Origin: Amoebidium appalachense
Lineage: Eukaryota > Ichthyosporea
Assembly: GCA_963693365.1 (NCBI GenBank)
Contig: CAVNZM010000012.1
Coordinates: 6,882,001-6,946,000, forward strand
Reading direction: 5' to 3'
DNA: 64,000 nucleotides
Part shown: one piece after another, positions 27,988-37,915 of the stretch
How the letters are laid out: every line of letters starts with the position of its first letter
Numbering within the stretch: position 1 is the first letter of the stretch
Translations under genes and position numbers: made by a program
The notes under the pieces: generated by a model
Seen by the model: only the letters and a program-made list of their open reading frames with translations
Databases searched by the model: none
Told to the model about the DNA's origin: nothing

Positions 27988-28563
27988 CACACACACACAA
28001 CGAAAACGCACACACACACACACAGTACCCTCCCGTGCACACAGTACCCTTCCATGCACACAGTACCTGAACAATGACACCAGCAGGCTGGTAAGCTCCT
28101 TTTCATCACCCACGTGCAGCACCTACACTGTGGCATACACGTACACACACACACACACACATACACAGCTTTGCAGGTTTTTCTTACATAACCGCACCCT
28201 CAATCACTCCACCAATTTACATTCTTGACTCACACTCTCCCCCCCCCCCCCCCCCCCCCCCTCACCCCTCTTTTTCTTCCTTTTTTCTTTTGTTCCTTCA
28301 CACACACTCTCTCTCTCCCTCTCTTTCCCTCTTTTTCTTTCTTTTACGAATTACAGGTGTCTTCTTTCGAGATGGCGTGGGGTTTCGGTGGCTCAAAGAA
28401 GGGTCACGAAGGTTCTCTCTCCTTCCACGCCGTGAACGGACCCACGACGGAAAACCAGCCCCCGTTCGTGTGGAAGCAAGAATACGACGCAATCAAATCT
28501 CACTATGGCCAGCCGGAGGTATACAACTTCACCTGGATCACTTATGGGCCTATTAATATCTAA
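21012..28563 (+). CDS. Secreted phospholipase B-like protein (PLBD/LAMA family Ntn hydrolase)
   Basis: Five exons join in phase: 21012-21428, 23050-23313, 25206-25639, 26799-27183 and 28357-28563, giving about 568 residues, the usual length for this family. It starts with a signal peptide ([19 protein letters not shown]). Family landmarks include [97 protein letters not shown] and [13 protein letters not shown]. The cysteine in DRCSALIK sits where these N-terminal-nucleophile hydrolases self-cleave to expose the catalytic Cys, at the end of exon 2. NxS/T glycosylation sites (NVT, NLT) fit a secreted or lysosomal enzyme. The expected role is removing acyl chains from phospholipids or N-acyl substrates; the exact substrate is not visible. 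The exon 2 donor is duplicated 57 nt downstream. Confidence 0.93.
21466..21568. repeat. (CA)n-rich array after exon 1 of the phospholipase B-like gene
   Basis: Interrupted CA repeat with TACACA and CAAACG variants, starting about 40 nt after the exon 1 donor. The rest of this intron, to 23,049, is C-rich with CT and CA patches, including C runs near 22,202 and 22,245. Confidence 0.9.
22925..23040 (+). repeat. Repeat family B fragment plus C run and CA, forming a 3' splice site
   Basis: GCTGCTGCTCTTTGTTGTCT, CCTCCATATTCCCAACCCTC and CATACATCT run into a C run of 37-38 and then CACACACACAG, the acceptor of phospholipase B-like exon 2 at 23,050. A repeat tail therefore supplies the polypyrimidine tract. 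Confidence 0.8.
23290..23376 (+). repeat. Duplicated exon end and 5' splice site
   Basis: The end of exon 2, GCGCACTTATCAAGGTGAGTG (donor at 23,314), is repeated as GCTCACTTATCAAGGTGAGTG (donor at 23,371), both preceded by GGTACAAGC-like sequence. The 57-nt spacing keeps the frame, so use of the distal donor would add 19 residues. The catalytic-type TGT (Cys) codon present in the first copy is absent from the second. Confidence 0.9.
23577..23870 (+). repeat. Imperfect tandem duplication, about 170-bp unit
   Basis: GAGGGAACAGAGGGAGCCTT and its surroundings occur at 23,621 and 23,791 (offset 170). Each copy starts TAAATGGAAGGAG and ends with a TG array and TTATG. G runs follow at about 23,871-23,905 and 23,972-23,997. 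All are within intron 2 of the phospholipase B-like gene. Confidence 0.85.
24541..24640. repeat. (CT)n then (CCCT)n microsatellite
   Basis: About 75 nt of CT with one TCTGTC interruption, then CCCTCCCT units to about 24,660. It is preceded by (CA)n at 24,515-24,540. Confidence 0.95.
24945..25090 (+). repeat. Repeat family A fragment with C tail
   Basis: CTGATGATGGGCTCTGCCTA, a TTTGGTTTGCACCCTGCCAT segment and ACAACACATTCTAACC are followed by a C run of about 29. Confidence 0.8.
25117..25203. repeat. C run and A run directly at a 3' splice site
   Basis: About 48 C, then TTCCT, then about 32 A, then AG at 25,204-25,205, the acceptor of phospholipase B-like exon 3. The C-to-A junction (TTCCTAAAA) is the only branch-point-like site near the AG. 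Confidence 0.9.
25854..25955 (+). repeat. 51-bp tandem duplication
   Basis: CCTCGGTCCCCATCCGTCTT plus the following CTCTCGGAGGCC and CTCAACTTCTCCCC appear twice in tandem in intron 3 of the phospholipase B-like gene. Confidence 0.85.
27315..27440 (+). repeat. Repeat family B copy with C tail
   Basis: TTGATTTCGGTTTTATCACT, TTTGTGACGTTTTTTTAGTG, TTGCCTCCCCCATATTTCCA and AACCTCTAAAGCATCCATCA run into a C run. A C run with CAC repeats lies just upstream (27,220-27,295). Confidence 0.8.
27755..27818. repeat. (TG)n microsatellite
   Basis: Pure TG array in intron 4 of the phospholipase B-like gene. Matching (CA)n and C runs lie at 27,538-27,560 and 27,957-27,984. Confidence 0.95.
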
Positions 28564-29434
28564 ATATTCTAAGAATACGTGGTCGATGCTAAGAATAGAT
28601 GCTAATATCTGATATGGGTAGGGTGGGTGTGGGTTAAAGGTCTCCCTGCGCCGTTAAAGGGGAGATAATGGGCCCAGATTGACGGTTGTTGCTAACATCA
28701 CGTTTGCAGCCTGTAGGACATTTTCTGTAAAAAGTTTGTGGTGATTTCCCCATAGTTGAGTGATTGATCATGCTTGTCGGGAGATATAAGATTTTAGGAG
28801 ATTGACAAACATGTGTGTTAAGTTTTTATGCATGCAAGCAATCGCATGGCCGTGGAAGGTTGCCAAATCAGCAAGATTTGAGTGTCATTTCGAATTTTCG
28901 GCTGTCGGGCATCTACACGACACGGCCATTTTTTTTGAGTGGCGTGCGGTTTCCTAAAGGATGACCCCTTTTGCATTGAAATTTCACTGTTGTACTGATC
29001 GCTATGTGATTTTGTTTGTAAGTAGATATTGGCCACGGAGGCTATTGATAGAGTTGAGCACGGCATGGTTGTGCGTAATCGGTATTTGGAATTCGGAATT
29101 CGGAAATCGAATTCGATAAATGAGAGGGTCTTGTAGATCTGTAAATTTGAAATCTTTAACGGATCTTGTGTCGCTAATGGGTTAATGTTGAGCCCATGTG
29201 TGAATAGAAGTGTTCGTAGTCGACTGGCACCACACGGTGTTGTGAGCGGGAAGGAACAAAAAATGCTAGAAAAAAAGAAATGGGGCAGGAAATTTGAGTT
29301 CAGGACACCCCCCCCCCCCCTCGCCCTTCCTCCTTTTTATTGTTTGTTCCTCACTCCTCTCCCCCGGCTCCCCGTTGCTCTTCCCCTTTTTAATGTTGTT
29401 TCCCCTCCCCCCCCTCCAACTCTTCCAACTAAAC

Positions 29435-29484
<50 letters not shown>

Positions 29485-29521
29485 CCCTATTCCTCCCCCT
29501 CCCAACTTCACAGTCCCCCCC

Positions 29522-29552
<31 letters not shown>

Positions 29553-30749
29553 ATCTATACGGGTGTGAGGGGAAGGTGAGGGCAAAGGAGGGGGGTCGGG
29601 GGGGGGGGGGGGGGGGGGGGGGAGGGAGGAACGTTCTGGCAGCGGTGTAGAGTAACTTCGGAGCTGCCAAATTTCAACTTTAAATACGAGATGTTCCCGA
29701 TAATGTTTTCTTCTTTGCTTTGTTTGTTTGTTTGTTTGTTGTATTTTTGTTTGCTTACAGTTAAACTGATGCCATGGTCAGATACTGAGTGTAGCTGCTG
29801 GGCATAACATGTACGTCAGAACTGTTGGTAACCTGGTGTATACATGTTGGTAGTGGTGGCATTTGCAATTGCGATTGGGTGTATTTGAATGTGTGTGTTT
29901 ACGTCGTACATGTGTGTGCGCGTTGGATGGGTGGGTGGGGGGGCACAGTGCACGTGGGGAGGGGGCGGCGGAAATATGCCATCGATAGTTTGATCAAAGT
30001 CGACTCAAATCAAACCAACTCATAGATGTGTCCGCGGCTCAGATTGCGGACTAAAAACTAGCAGGCCTGGATCGACGAGATGGGCCCGAATCCCTTTTCA
30101 TCCATTAAAACACTGTTTTCTATGCACTATAAGCCTGTTATTAGTAACAAACTTAGGCTTAAAACGCGAAGAATTAAAAGACCTTTTTTTTTGGACATCA
30201 TTCGTTGCTTGACGCGACAAAAAAACATAAACTTCTATTATTACTGAGTTGGTTTGGATCAGAGCCGAGCAAAGAGCATAATGGTTTTTGGGATTGGCTG
30301 AGTTTGTAGCGATGTTATCACCCCTCAAGAGCGCTTTTTTGCCTGTTATCTATCTACTATCCTGAAACTGTTTTGTAGAAATAATAGTCCTGCAGGCATC
30401 GCTGCAGCCAAAAAAGTTAGCCAGCAAGGGGACAAAACTAACCTTTTATGGTTAGCCACCTGCCAATAATGGCGCATAAATAATTGGCTAATTTTGATTG
30501 GGTAACACCTGCCATCATGCTCGAGCAAAGTTGCTTATGTGAGCAAAACGGTGATGTGTGGTGTGAGGAAACGAACGTAGCATGCAGCAAAAAGCCTTCC
30601 TCTTGTTATAGTGTCCCCCCACTAAAGCCCCCCCCCCCCCCCCCCCTCCCTCCCCCCCCCCCCCCCCCCTTCCTCCACCATTTCCCTTGCTCGGAGTCCC
30701 CCCCCCCCCCCCCCCCCCCCCCCTATCCCCTTCCTCCTCCTCCTCCCCG

Positions 30750-30913
30750 CATGTCAAATTTTTTCTCCTCTATTGAATCACTGAAACCGGCACATGATAT
30801 AGCTCCCCATCCCTATTACGCATAGTACTAGGTAGTGATGGATCACCCTAATATTAGCCCATAGTAAAATAGTCATGCAATATAGCCTCCCCCCCCCCCC
30901 CCCCCCCCCCTCG

Positions 30914-30975
<62 letters not shown>

Positions 30976-31170
30976 TGACACATACACACACATACACACA
31001 CACACACACACAACTAGGAAGATCTCAAGACGTCGGTTTCCGATTGGTGATCTGCAGGAGGGGAGGGGAGGAACCAATCAGAAATAGCGCAATATTGCGC
31101 AAGTCAAAATCGAAGCTTCTTTACTTGACTGATCAAAACAGACCACTAAACCACCCAACTTCGCCCCCCC
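30750..31170 (+). repeat. Dispersed repeat family C, copy 1
   Basis: It shares ordered blocks with 44,610-45,005: TTCTCCTCTATTGA near the start, GGCxCAxGATAxAGCTxCC, CTCATAGTAAA-type sequence, a central C run, CGGTTTCxGxTTGGTGATC, GGAGGGGAGGxGAGGAACCA, GAAGCTxCTTTACxT and a terminal C run. In this copy a (CA)n array has grown between the halves (30,915-30,975). It contains the perfect palindrome GCGCAATATTGCGC at 31,087-31,100. Confidence 0.75.
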
Positions 31171-31288
31171 CCCCCCCGGCCCCCCCCCTCCAACCCCCCT
31201 AACCCCCCCCCCCCCCCCGAGGGGGGGGGGGGGGGGGAAGGGGGGAGTTCATCAAGAAAGGAGAGGCAATAGAAATAGAGCTCCATGG

Positions 31289-31472
31289 ACAGTACCTGCA
31301 CATATCGCTTTCACGAAACTAATACGCACCCCGGAATATTTTTATTGGATAAGCGGTCCGAAAAGCCGGTCGGATTGGGTCGAAAAATAGATCCAGTGAT
31401 TTAAGTGGGTAAAAATCAGGAGGTTGAATCGCCGATATTTGGGAAAAAATTAGACAGTACCTGCACATATGC
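31289..31472 (+). repeat. 184-bp direct repeat, copy 1
   Basis: It begins ACAGTACCTGCACATATCGC and ends GACAGTACCTGCACATATGC, so each unit is itself bounded by a 17-bp direct repeat. Nearly identical to 32,006-32,189 (offset 717; one A/G difference seen near the end). Confidence 0.95.
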
Positions 31473-32005
31473 CTCCACCGAATTTTTCCCAATTACAAGA
31501 TGGTGGAGGGACGGAATATCCGTCGATAAGATAAAGGGGTGTGCCGCGTATAAGATGAGTGCGCAAAAATACCTACCAGTCCGGTAGTTTGTCTGTGTTT
31601 TTTGTTTTGTCAGAGGGAAAAACATCCACCCTCAAAGAAATGCCACGAAAAGTGAAGAGCCGTTGAAGTGGTTTACGTGTTTCATACAGATTTGGAAAGC
31701 GATGATTGGATGTTATATCTAACTGTGATATGTAACCAATGGGAATAATGGTAGTAATTCATGGGATATAACTAATACAGTATTTGGAAACAACTGTGAG
31801 ATTTGAAAAGGGAATTATTAGCTTCATTGTGTAAACCAATACTACAGGAACGTCTGCTATTTCTTTTTTTACGCTACGGAGACAGTACCTTCAAAAATGT
31901 ATAGAGGCGTGGACGTGCACACAAGAAAACAGCATCTCAGATAATTGGGGAGGGGAAAAAGAAAAAGAAAAAAAAAAAAGAAAAAAAACGGGGAACCCAA
32001 CTAAT

Positions 32006-32189
32006 ACAGTACCTGCACATATCGCTTTCACGAAACTAATACGCACCCCGGAATATTTTTATTGGATAAGCGGTCCGAAAAGCCGGTCGGATTGGGTCGA
32101 AAAATAGATCCAGTGATTTAAGTGGGTAAAAATCAGGAGGTTGAATCGCCGATATTTGGGGAAAAATTAGACAGTACCTGCACATATGC
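32006..32189 (+). repeat. 184-bp direct repeat, copy 2
   Basis: Second copy of 31,289-31,472, preceded by an A/G-rich run (31,955-31,988). The 533-bp interval between the copies has no recognisable gene but contains another AGACAGTACC motif at about 31,880. Confidence 0.95.
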
Positions 32190-32230
32190 AGCACAATGAT
32201 TTTGAATAGGTTGTTTTACTTTTGGAACCC

Positions 32231-32261
<31 letters not shown>

Positions 32262-32727
32262 CTCTCTCCCTCCCCCCCCCCTCCCCCCCCCCCCCCCCCC
32301 AGCCCCTCCCCCCGCACACACACACACACACCCTTCCCTACCTCCACTGTCCCCCTCCCCCACCATTCCACGTAACAACATCCCTTCTGTTTTCTTACAG
32401 TGTACATGGGCGGGTGAGATGATTTAGTGCCACAACGTCACGCTTTGTCCTGAGTGCACGCATATGAAGGGGCAGAAACCTTGTCACACGGGCAGTGGAT
32501 GAATGGATGCACGGGTTGTAGTGGTGATAGCAATGGGAAAGAGAGTGAGAGGGAGGGAGGGGGGAAGCGGAGGGAGGCGACGAGGGACCGGCGGGGGGGG
32601 GGGGGGGGGGGGGGAGGGGGAAAGGGGAGGGGGAGGGAGGGGGGAGGAAGGAAAAAATCCCCCCAGTTGCCACCTGTGCACCAATAGACATGTAAGTTGT
32701 ACATTGAAGCCCCTACATGCTAGACAC

Positions 32728-32767
32728 ACACTCACACTCACACTCACACTCACACTCACACTCACAG

Positions 32768-32801
<34 letters not shown>

Positions 32802-32855
32802 CTTACACGCACGCACGCTCACACTCACACTCACACTCACACTCACACTCACAGT
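32728..32855. repeat. (ACTCAC)n hexanucleotide arrays with (CA)n
   Basis: Two arrays of CACACT/ACTCAC units at 32,728-32,770 and 32,815-32,860 are separated by (CA)n and a short unique piece (CTTACACGCACGCA). The unique piece is echoed after the second array. Confidence 0.9.
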
Positions 32856-32859
32856 CACA

Positions 32860-32893
<34 letters not shown>

Positions 32894-33172
32894 ACACGCA
32901 CGCACACGTTGCACCACTGAAATCACCACCTGAACACATTGCAAGCACAAAGTGTGTGTAAGCGTGTGTATGATGGAGAAAGCCACACCAAGATTAAGAG
33001 AGTAGGATCAAGGCACGGTGTAAGTGTGTGTGCAACGCACTCTGATGCCGGTGTGTGGAGGTATGTGTAAGCGTGTGTATGAGGGGGGGGGGGGGGGGGG
33101 GGGTTAGCTTTACGTAAAAAAAAAATAAAAAAAAATACGTGCAACCCCTCAGGCTGTGGGTGGTGTGTGTGC

Positions 33173-33212
<40 letters not shown>

Positions 33213-33241
33213 ACATGTGTGTGTGTGTTGGTGATGGTTTT

Positions 33242-33258
33242 GAGATGGTGGTGTGTGT
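33242..33258 (+). repeat. LINE target-site duplication, left copy
   Basis: GAGATGGTGGTGTGTGT abuts the poly(T) (minus-strand poly(A)) end of the LINE and recurs at 38,366-38,382 at its other end. The bases just outside differ (T versus A), which sets the duplication at 17 bp, extendable only through the TG repeat. Confidence 0.85.
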
Positions 33259-33299
33259 TTTTTTTTTTTTTTTTTTTTTTTTATTTTTTTTTATTTTAT
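33259..33299 (-). other. LINE poly(A) tail
   Basis: T-rich on the + strand with two A interruptions, so an A-rich tail on the element strand, directly beside the target-site duplication. Confidence 0.9.
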
Positions 33300-33314
33300 C
33301 ACGTTTTGTTCCCG

Positions 33315-33334
33315 GAGGGCCTTTTCAGGCCCTC
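33315..33334 (-). promoter_or_regulatory. Stem-loop at the 3' end of the LINE RNA
   Basis: GAGGGCCT-TTTC-AGGCCCTC forms a perfect 8-bp stem with a 4-base loop (here on the + strand; the element strand gives the complement), 16 nt inside the poly(A) tail. In several LINEs a 3' hairpin is what the reverse transcriptase recognises. That role is inferred here. Confidence 0.6.
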
Positions 33335-33585
33335 TAGGGAAACTACCGTCTACCACACAGCACCGACAGTACACTAGTTAAGGTGCTATCTATGAGTTCA
33401 GCTAAGCTAAACCATCCTTCACAACCTAACTATAAGTACACACTTTGCCCAGGGCTACTACCCCAGCCACGAAGGCAGGAGGCTCCAGTCCTCCCCTCCA
33501 TTCAAAACCTAGCAATAAACGTTAACCGAGGGCTCTCATTGGTCGATCTACAGTATTGGGAAGTCCTAGGTGTTGTGTATAATAT

Positions 33586-35240
33586 TTACGGTGGGTATGG
33601 GTGGATGATGGGGTGTGGTGGTGGTGGTGGTGGGGGGTTGCTGCCTAACATTATGTGTTGGTGTGCGTATGTTGTGGCGATGTTTTTGTGGACTAAAAGG
33701 TGGGCTTTACAGGGCACACCGGGTCTGTGGGTGTTCCGGCATTCAGAACAGGCCGGCCGGGTGTGTGTGGGGGGTGTATTTGTTGGTTTTTTGGGTTTTT
33801 GGAGAGCCATACTTTTCTTTCTACGGGTGGTGGGTATATGGTGGTGTTTTTGCATTTTAGGGTGGGTGGGGGGGAGTGTTGTGTTCCGTGGGTGCCAAAT
33901 TTTTGAAAAGAAAAAGGATTGCAACTCTACTGTGATTTTTCCTAAGATGGCCCGGGTGGTGGTCTTGGTGGTGCCGGTGGCTGCAAGTAGTGGGCCCACC
34001 GATCGTGGGCAAAATCCCCGTTCGACCCACTTGGTGTCTTCGGGGTCAGGTGGGTCACCGTTGCCTCCTATCCAGTTTATCCATGCACATTGGTCTACCA
34101 CCGTGGCTGCCGTATGGTGGTGCTGTGCCGTGGGGGTGTTTGGATGACGAGTGTGCAGGACGTTGTGGATGCAGGCTGTGATGGCGGTGGTCAGGGTGGG
34201 GACTTCCCCGGCATGGGCCGGGCAGGCCCAGAGGTGGGTGGTGGTCTCAGGGTGCTGGCTGCACCGGGGGCATGTGGGCTGTGTAACGACGGTGGGGTGA
34301 TCTCGGTGTAGCCGTGCCATGGTAGGCAGGGTGCCCATGGCCAGGGACAGGCTACGAGTGTTTCCTCTGACTGCCCCGATGGTTGCCTGTGTGGGCCCCT
34401 TGTTGAGCTTGAGGGGGTTCCGTTCGGCTGGGAGCAGTCTGGGGTCGGCTAGTATGGACATAGCCTTGGTCTTGCCGGCCATGTCGGTGAGGAAGTCCTT
34501 GTTCAACCGGTTCAGTGTACCGGGAATGTTGCCGGGGATACGGTGGCCTTGTAGTCGTAGGAAGTATTTCCCCCCCCCCCCGGGGCCGGAGGTAGGGGGG
34601 GGGGGGGGGAGGACTCTTCCTGCATTGGCTGCCTTGTCTGCCTCGTTATTCTGTTGACCGTACCGTTTGGTGTTGGATTGGTGCCCCTTCACCCACGATA
34701 CCTGTACAGAGCCTGGTTGCCGGAGAGAGAGTTGGTCTCGTACGTGAGCCCATTCCACTATGTGGGGGAACTTTAGCTTGCGTCGAGGGGGTGTGGTGGG
34801 GTCTATATTTGCCGTCCATCGGTCGACTACTCCGAGGTTATCGAGCTTGATGTGGATGGGGGTGGTGGTGGGGGTGAGCAGGAGGGCTAGTAGTACCCCT
34901 GTGAGTTCGGCTTGGGTGGATGATAGGGCCGTATGGAGCCTGGTCTTGGCCGTCACTGGAGGTGCTTTCCGGTCCGGGGTGTCCAGTACCGCCCCGGCTC
35001 CGGCCTGGGCTATCCTCCTGCCCGGGTGGATGAGGCTGCCGTCCGTATAAACGGTGATCGGTTGGTCTGGGGGGATCAGGGTGATTTGCTGCTGCCACTC
35101 GTCATAGGTGGCCTGGGGCACCAAGTCGGTGTAGGTGAGCCTACGGGGAGTGGGTGGGCTCGGCAGGTCAGCCGGGTGGGCCGTGCACTTGTGTCCTGGT
35201 GGTGACCCTACCGGTGGTGGCTGCTGGGGGGGGGGGTGGG
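33586..35240 (-). CDS. LINE polyprotein, RNase H and C-terminal zinc-knuckle part
   Basis: An open frame ending at 33,586 contains a complete RNase H domain with the four acidic residues in context: ITVYTDGSL (D), SSTQAELTGVLLAL (E), IHIKLDNLGVVDRW (D) and QQNNEADKAANAG (D), plus the VSWVKGHQ strand. After this come a C-x2-C...H-x3-C motif (CPRCSQHPETTTHLWACPAH), common after RNase H in LINEs, and a second cysteine cluster near the C terminus (CSECRNTHRPGVPCKAH). The frame is continuous with the upstream connector only if a shift occurs at the G run near 35,227-35,236. Catalytic residues look intact. Confidence 0.85.
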
Positions 35241-36285
35241 CCGGGGAGGTCCCCCGGTAAGGGTGTGGCTTCCTCGTTGGCTTGCAGGTGGAGCATCTGG
35301 GGTGATGCCTGTTGGTGGGGGGGAAGATGCCGCCGGAAATGGTGTATCTTCCTCCACTGCTCGGCCGGATCGGAGCCATCCTTCAGTGCGATGACTTGGT
35401 AGATGTCGATACTGTCGGTGTTGATGAAGTCCTTGTGGTACTTCGGGACTACCATGTGGGTGGTGATTCGGGTCTTGAAGGCCACGTAGGGGTCTGCCCG
35501 TATCACCTCCACAGCACGGGTCCACCCCACACACTGCTTGTTGTGGGTGTGATTATCGGCTGGGGGCTCAGGGGGCTCGTATTTGCTGTTGGTGCTGTCG
35601 GTGTTAGAGTCCTCTGAGTCGTCGGAGTCGTCGCTGGGCCCCGTCGACTCCGATTCTGGCTCCGTGTCTAACCCTTCCCCCTCTCCGTCTGCGTACCCGG
35701 GGTTGGGGGAGAGGGTGGCCGGGGTGTAAGCTAGGTTCCATGGGGAGTGGCCGTATTTGCAGTCACCAGGGCAAAAGCGGAAATGGGCTGTTCCATGTGG
35801 GTCGTTCCACGTGGGTCGGTGCCATCTCAGCCCCTCCTCCTCTGTGTTGTCCCGTAGATGGGCTATTTTGACCCAAGCCTCCCCGTTGTGGGTGGTGTGG
35901 GCCACCACCTGGCTGAGTTCGTATTGCCCGTTCTTGACTATTTCCACCACGAATGCACCGACGGGGTGGTTTGGCACGAGGTCAATGGTGTGGTGGGTGT
36001 GTGGTCTGGGTGCTGGCCGTAGTTTGTCTGCGATGGGGATGGCCCCCTTGATGATGGACCTGTACCACTGTGTAGCTCCCGGGTGTAGTAGGTCTGAGGG
36101 GTGGGGCAGTTCGGGGAACGCCCGGAACACCCCCGGCCGTACCATGGTGTCCTCCACCGTGTAGAGTTGACGGGGGTGTGTGTGGGGGCCGATGTGGGCC
36201 GCAAAGGTGTGGTCCGGGAAAACGGTGTTGATAGGGGTGCTGGTTGTTGTTGCTGCTTCCCCTCCTTCTCCTTGGGGGGAGGGGG
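35230..36285 (-). CDS. LINE polyprotein, connector between RT and RNase H
   Basis: About 350 residues in a different frame from its neighbours, running from the G run near 36,280 to that near 35,230. It holds an acidic S/D/E-rich stretch (ESTGPSDDSDDSEDSNTDS) and two patches that look folded, around VGAFVVEIVKNGQYELSQVV and IDIYQVIALKDGSDPAEQW. I do not recognise a domain. A connector this long between RT and RNase H is more than I would expect in an ordinary LINE. Confidence 0.65.
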
Positions 36286-37915
36286 GGGTGGGGTGGGGGT
36301 GCTTGTGTTTTTTGGGGAGGGGTTTCCCCAATACTCAGGTGCCGCTCGTGAAGGATCCCCGTGATATGGGCCCAATAGTTGTGGAGCTGCTTTCCCCCTA
36401 GCCTGTAAAGTTTGGCTGGGGGTGCTTGCAGGGGTGGGTAGGGTAGGCCTGTCACGTGTTGCTGCTGCCAGGCTCGGTACCGGACCACGTCCCCTGCTGG
36501 TCCTGGTGTTTCCAGCAGGGCACACAGCTCCGTAACCATGGTGCTGGCTGCTGATTCGACGATGCTGGCCAGTCCCCCTAGAGTGGGATGGTGTAGCAGC
36601 CCGGACGGGGTGCTCCGGTGGAAACCACACTTCCGACGGAGTAGGTCTCTCCACTTGCTGTCGATTGCCTGCATGGTGGTGTTGCTGATGACTGACCCTT
36701 TGAGGAGGAAGAGGATGGCCGGGGCCACCACACTGTTGGCTACGTAGATCACTTGGCTGGGTGCCAGCATTTTACGGGCTAGTATGGTGGTGGCCCGTAA
36801 TGTCAGCTGCATGGCCTTCCCATCGTTGGGCCGGGTGTGTCGTTGGAGGGTGATGTTGACCCCTAGCACTCTGATGTTTGCATCGGGGAGCTCGATCTGA
36901 ATGGGTAGGGGTGGTGCTCCCGGGGATTTGCGGTACTGCATGGGGGCCACTGTTGCCCGTGTTGGGGTACCACGGGCGAGGACTGAAAACTTGTCTGGGT
37001 GTAGTTCCAAGTCATGGTAATAAAAAAAGGGGGCAGATAAATCGAGAGTTTGCTGGATGCTCTCCTTGTTGGGGCCAAACCATGTTGTGTCGTCGGCGAA
37101 GGCTACAGACGTCACACACGGGGGTGTTTGTGCCGGTGTGTGGTGCTGTGTCTGTGGGGGTAGGTGGAAAGTGTACCCCTTGCCGTGCCTTTTGATGGCT
37201 GTTAAAACTGGATCGTAGAAAATAATCCACAGAATGGGGGAGAGGACAGCCCCTTGGGCCAGGCCGTTTTCAACAGGGAAAGACTCAGTGTGCCCCTGGT
37301 CTGTGCACACCGTGGCCGTACGACTGTGCCACATGTGCCGGAGGAGGGTGATTAGCTGGGGGTCTGTGCCCAGGCGGGTGAGCCCCAGTTCCACCGAGGG
37401 CCAAGACACCGTGTCATATGCCCTCTTAATGTCCTGTTGGACGATCCATAGTTCCTGGTCGTGGTCTATGGCGTCCTCTATCGTCTCTCGGATGATAGCC
37501 AGCGCCCCGTCGATACCCGGGCCCGGCACGAACCCAAATTTCCCCCCCGGGAGGAGGGTGGGGTACTGCCGGAAGATCGAGAGTAGGCGCTGGTTGATGA
37601 CCGATTCTAGCAGCTTCCGTGCCGTTTCCAAGAGTGCTATCGGTCGGGTTTTGTCGAAGTCACCTTCCCATTCCCCTTTCGGTAGGGGATGGATGGTGTG
37701 GTGCAGCCATGACCTCGGTGTGGTCCCCGTGGCCAGACATCCGTTGATGATATGTAGGAGCCATGCTAGCCCCTTTGGCCCCAGGTGTTGGAAGTATTCG
37801 TACTGGATTTCCGTTGGGCCGGGGGCCTTCCCCCCCTGTCGGCTTTGGACGATCTGTTGGAGCTCGTCTTGGGTGGCCGGGTGCATTAGGCTATAGACCC
37901 TAATGGGGAGTCTTC
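36275..37915 (-). CDS. LINE reverse transcriptase
   Basis: Canonical non-LTR RT motifs occur in order: GGKAPGPTEIQYEYFQ, LPKGEWEGDFDKTRPIALL, GFVPGPGIDGALAII, QQDIKRAYDTVSW (first catalytic Asp), NGLAQGAVLSPILWIIFYD and VAFADDTTWFG. The last is the F-A-D-D catalytic pair, encoded near 37,090-37,101. The thumb region follows. The downstream frame is lost in the run near 36,270-36,290; upstream it joins the N-terminal piece after a shift near 37,915. All visible catalytic residues are present. Confidence 0.92.

Larger units (their letters stand above)
28564..33241. other. Intergenic stretch after the phospholipase B-like gene, no gene recognised
   Basis: Unique sequence fills 28,564-29,300. 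A (CT)n array lies at 29,440-29,480, with C and G runs at 29,520-29,620. A (GTTT)n patch lies near 29,720-29,745 with a TTGCTTACAG acceptor-like end and no exon. C-rich blocks occur at 30,625-30,760. Repeat family C lies at 30,750-31,170 and the 184-bp direct repeats at 31,289 and 32,006. C-rich sequence occurs at 32,228-32,360, a G-rich block at 32,560-32,645 and (ACTCAC)n at 32,728-32,855. Confidence 0.5.
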
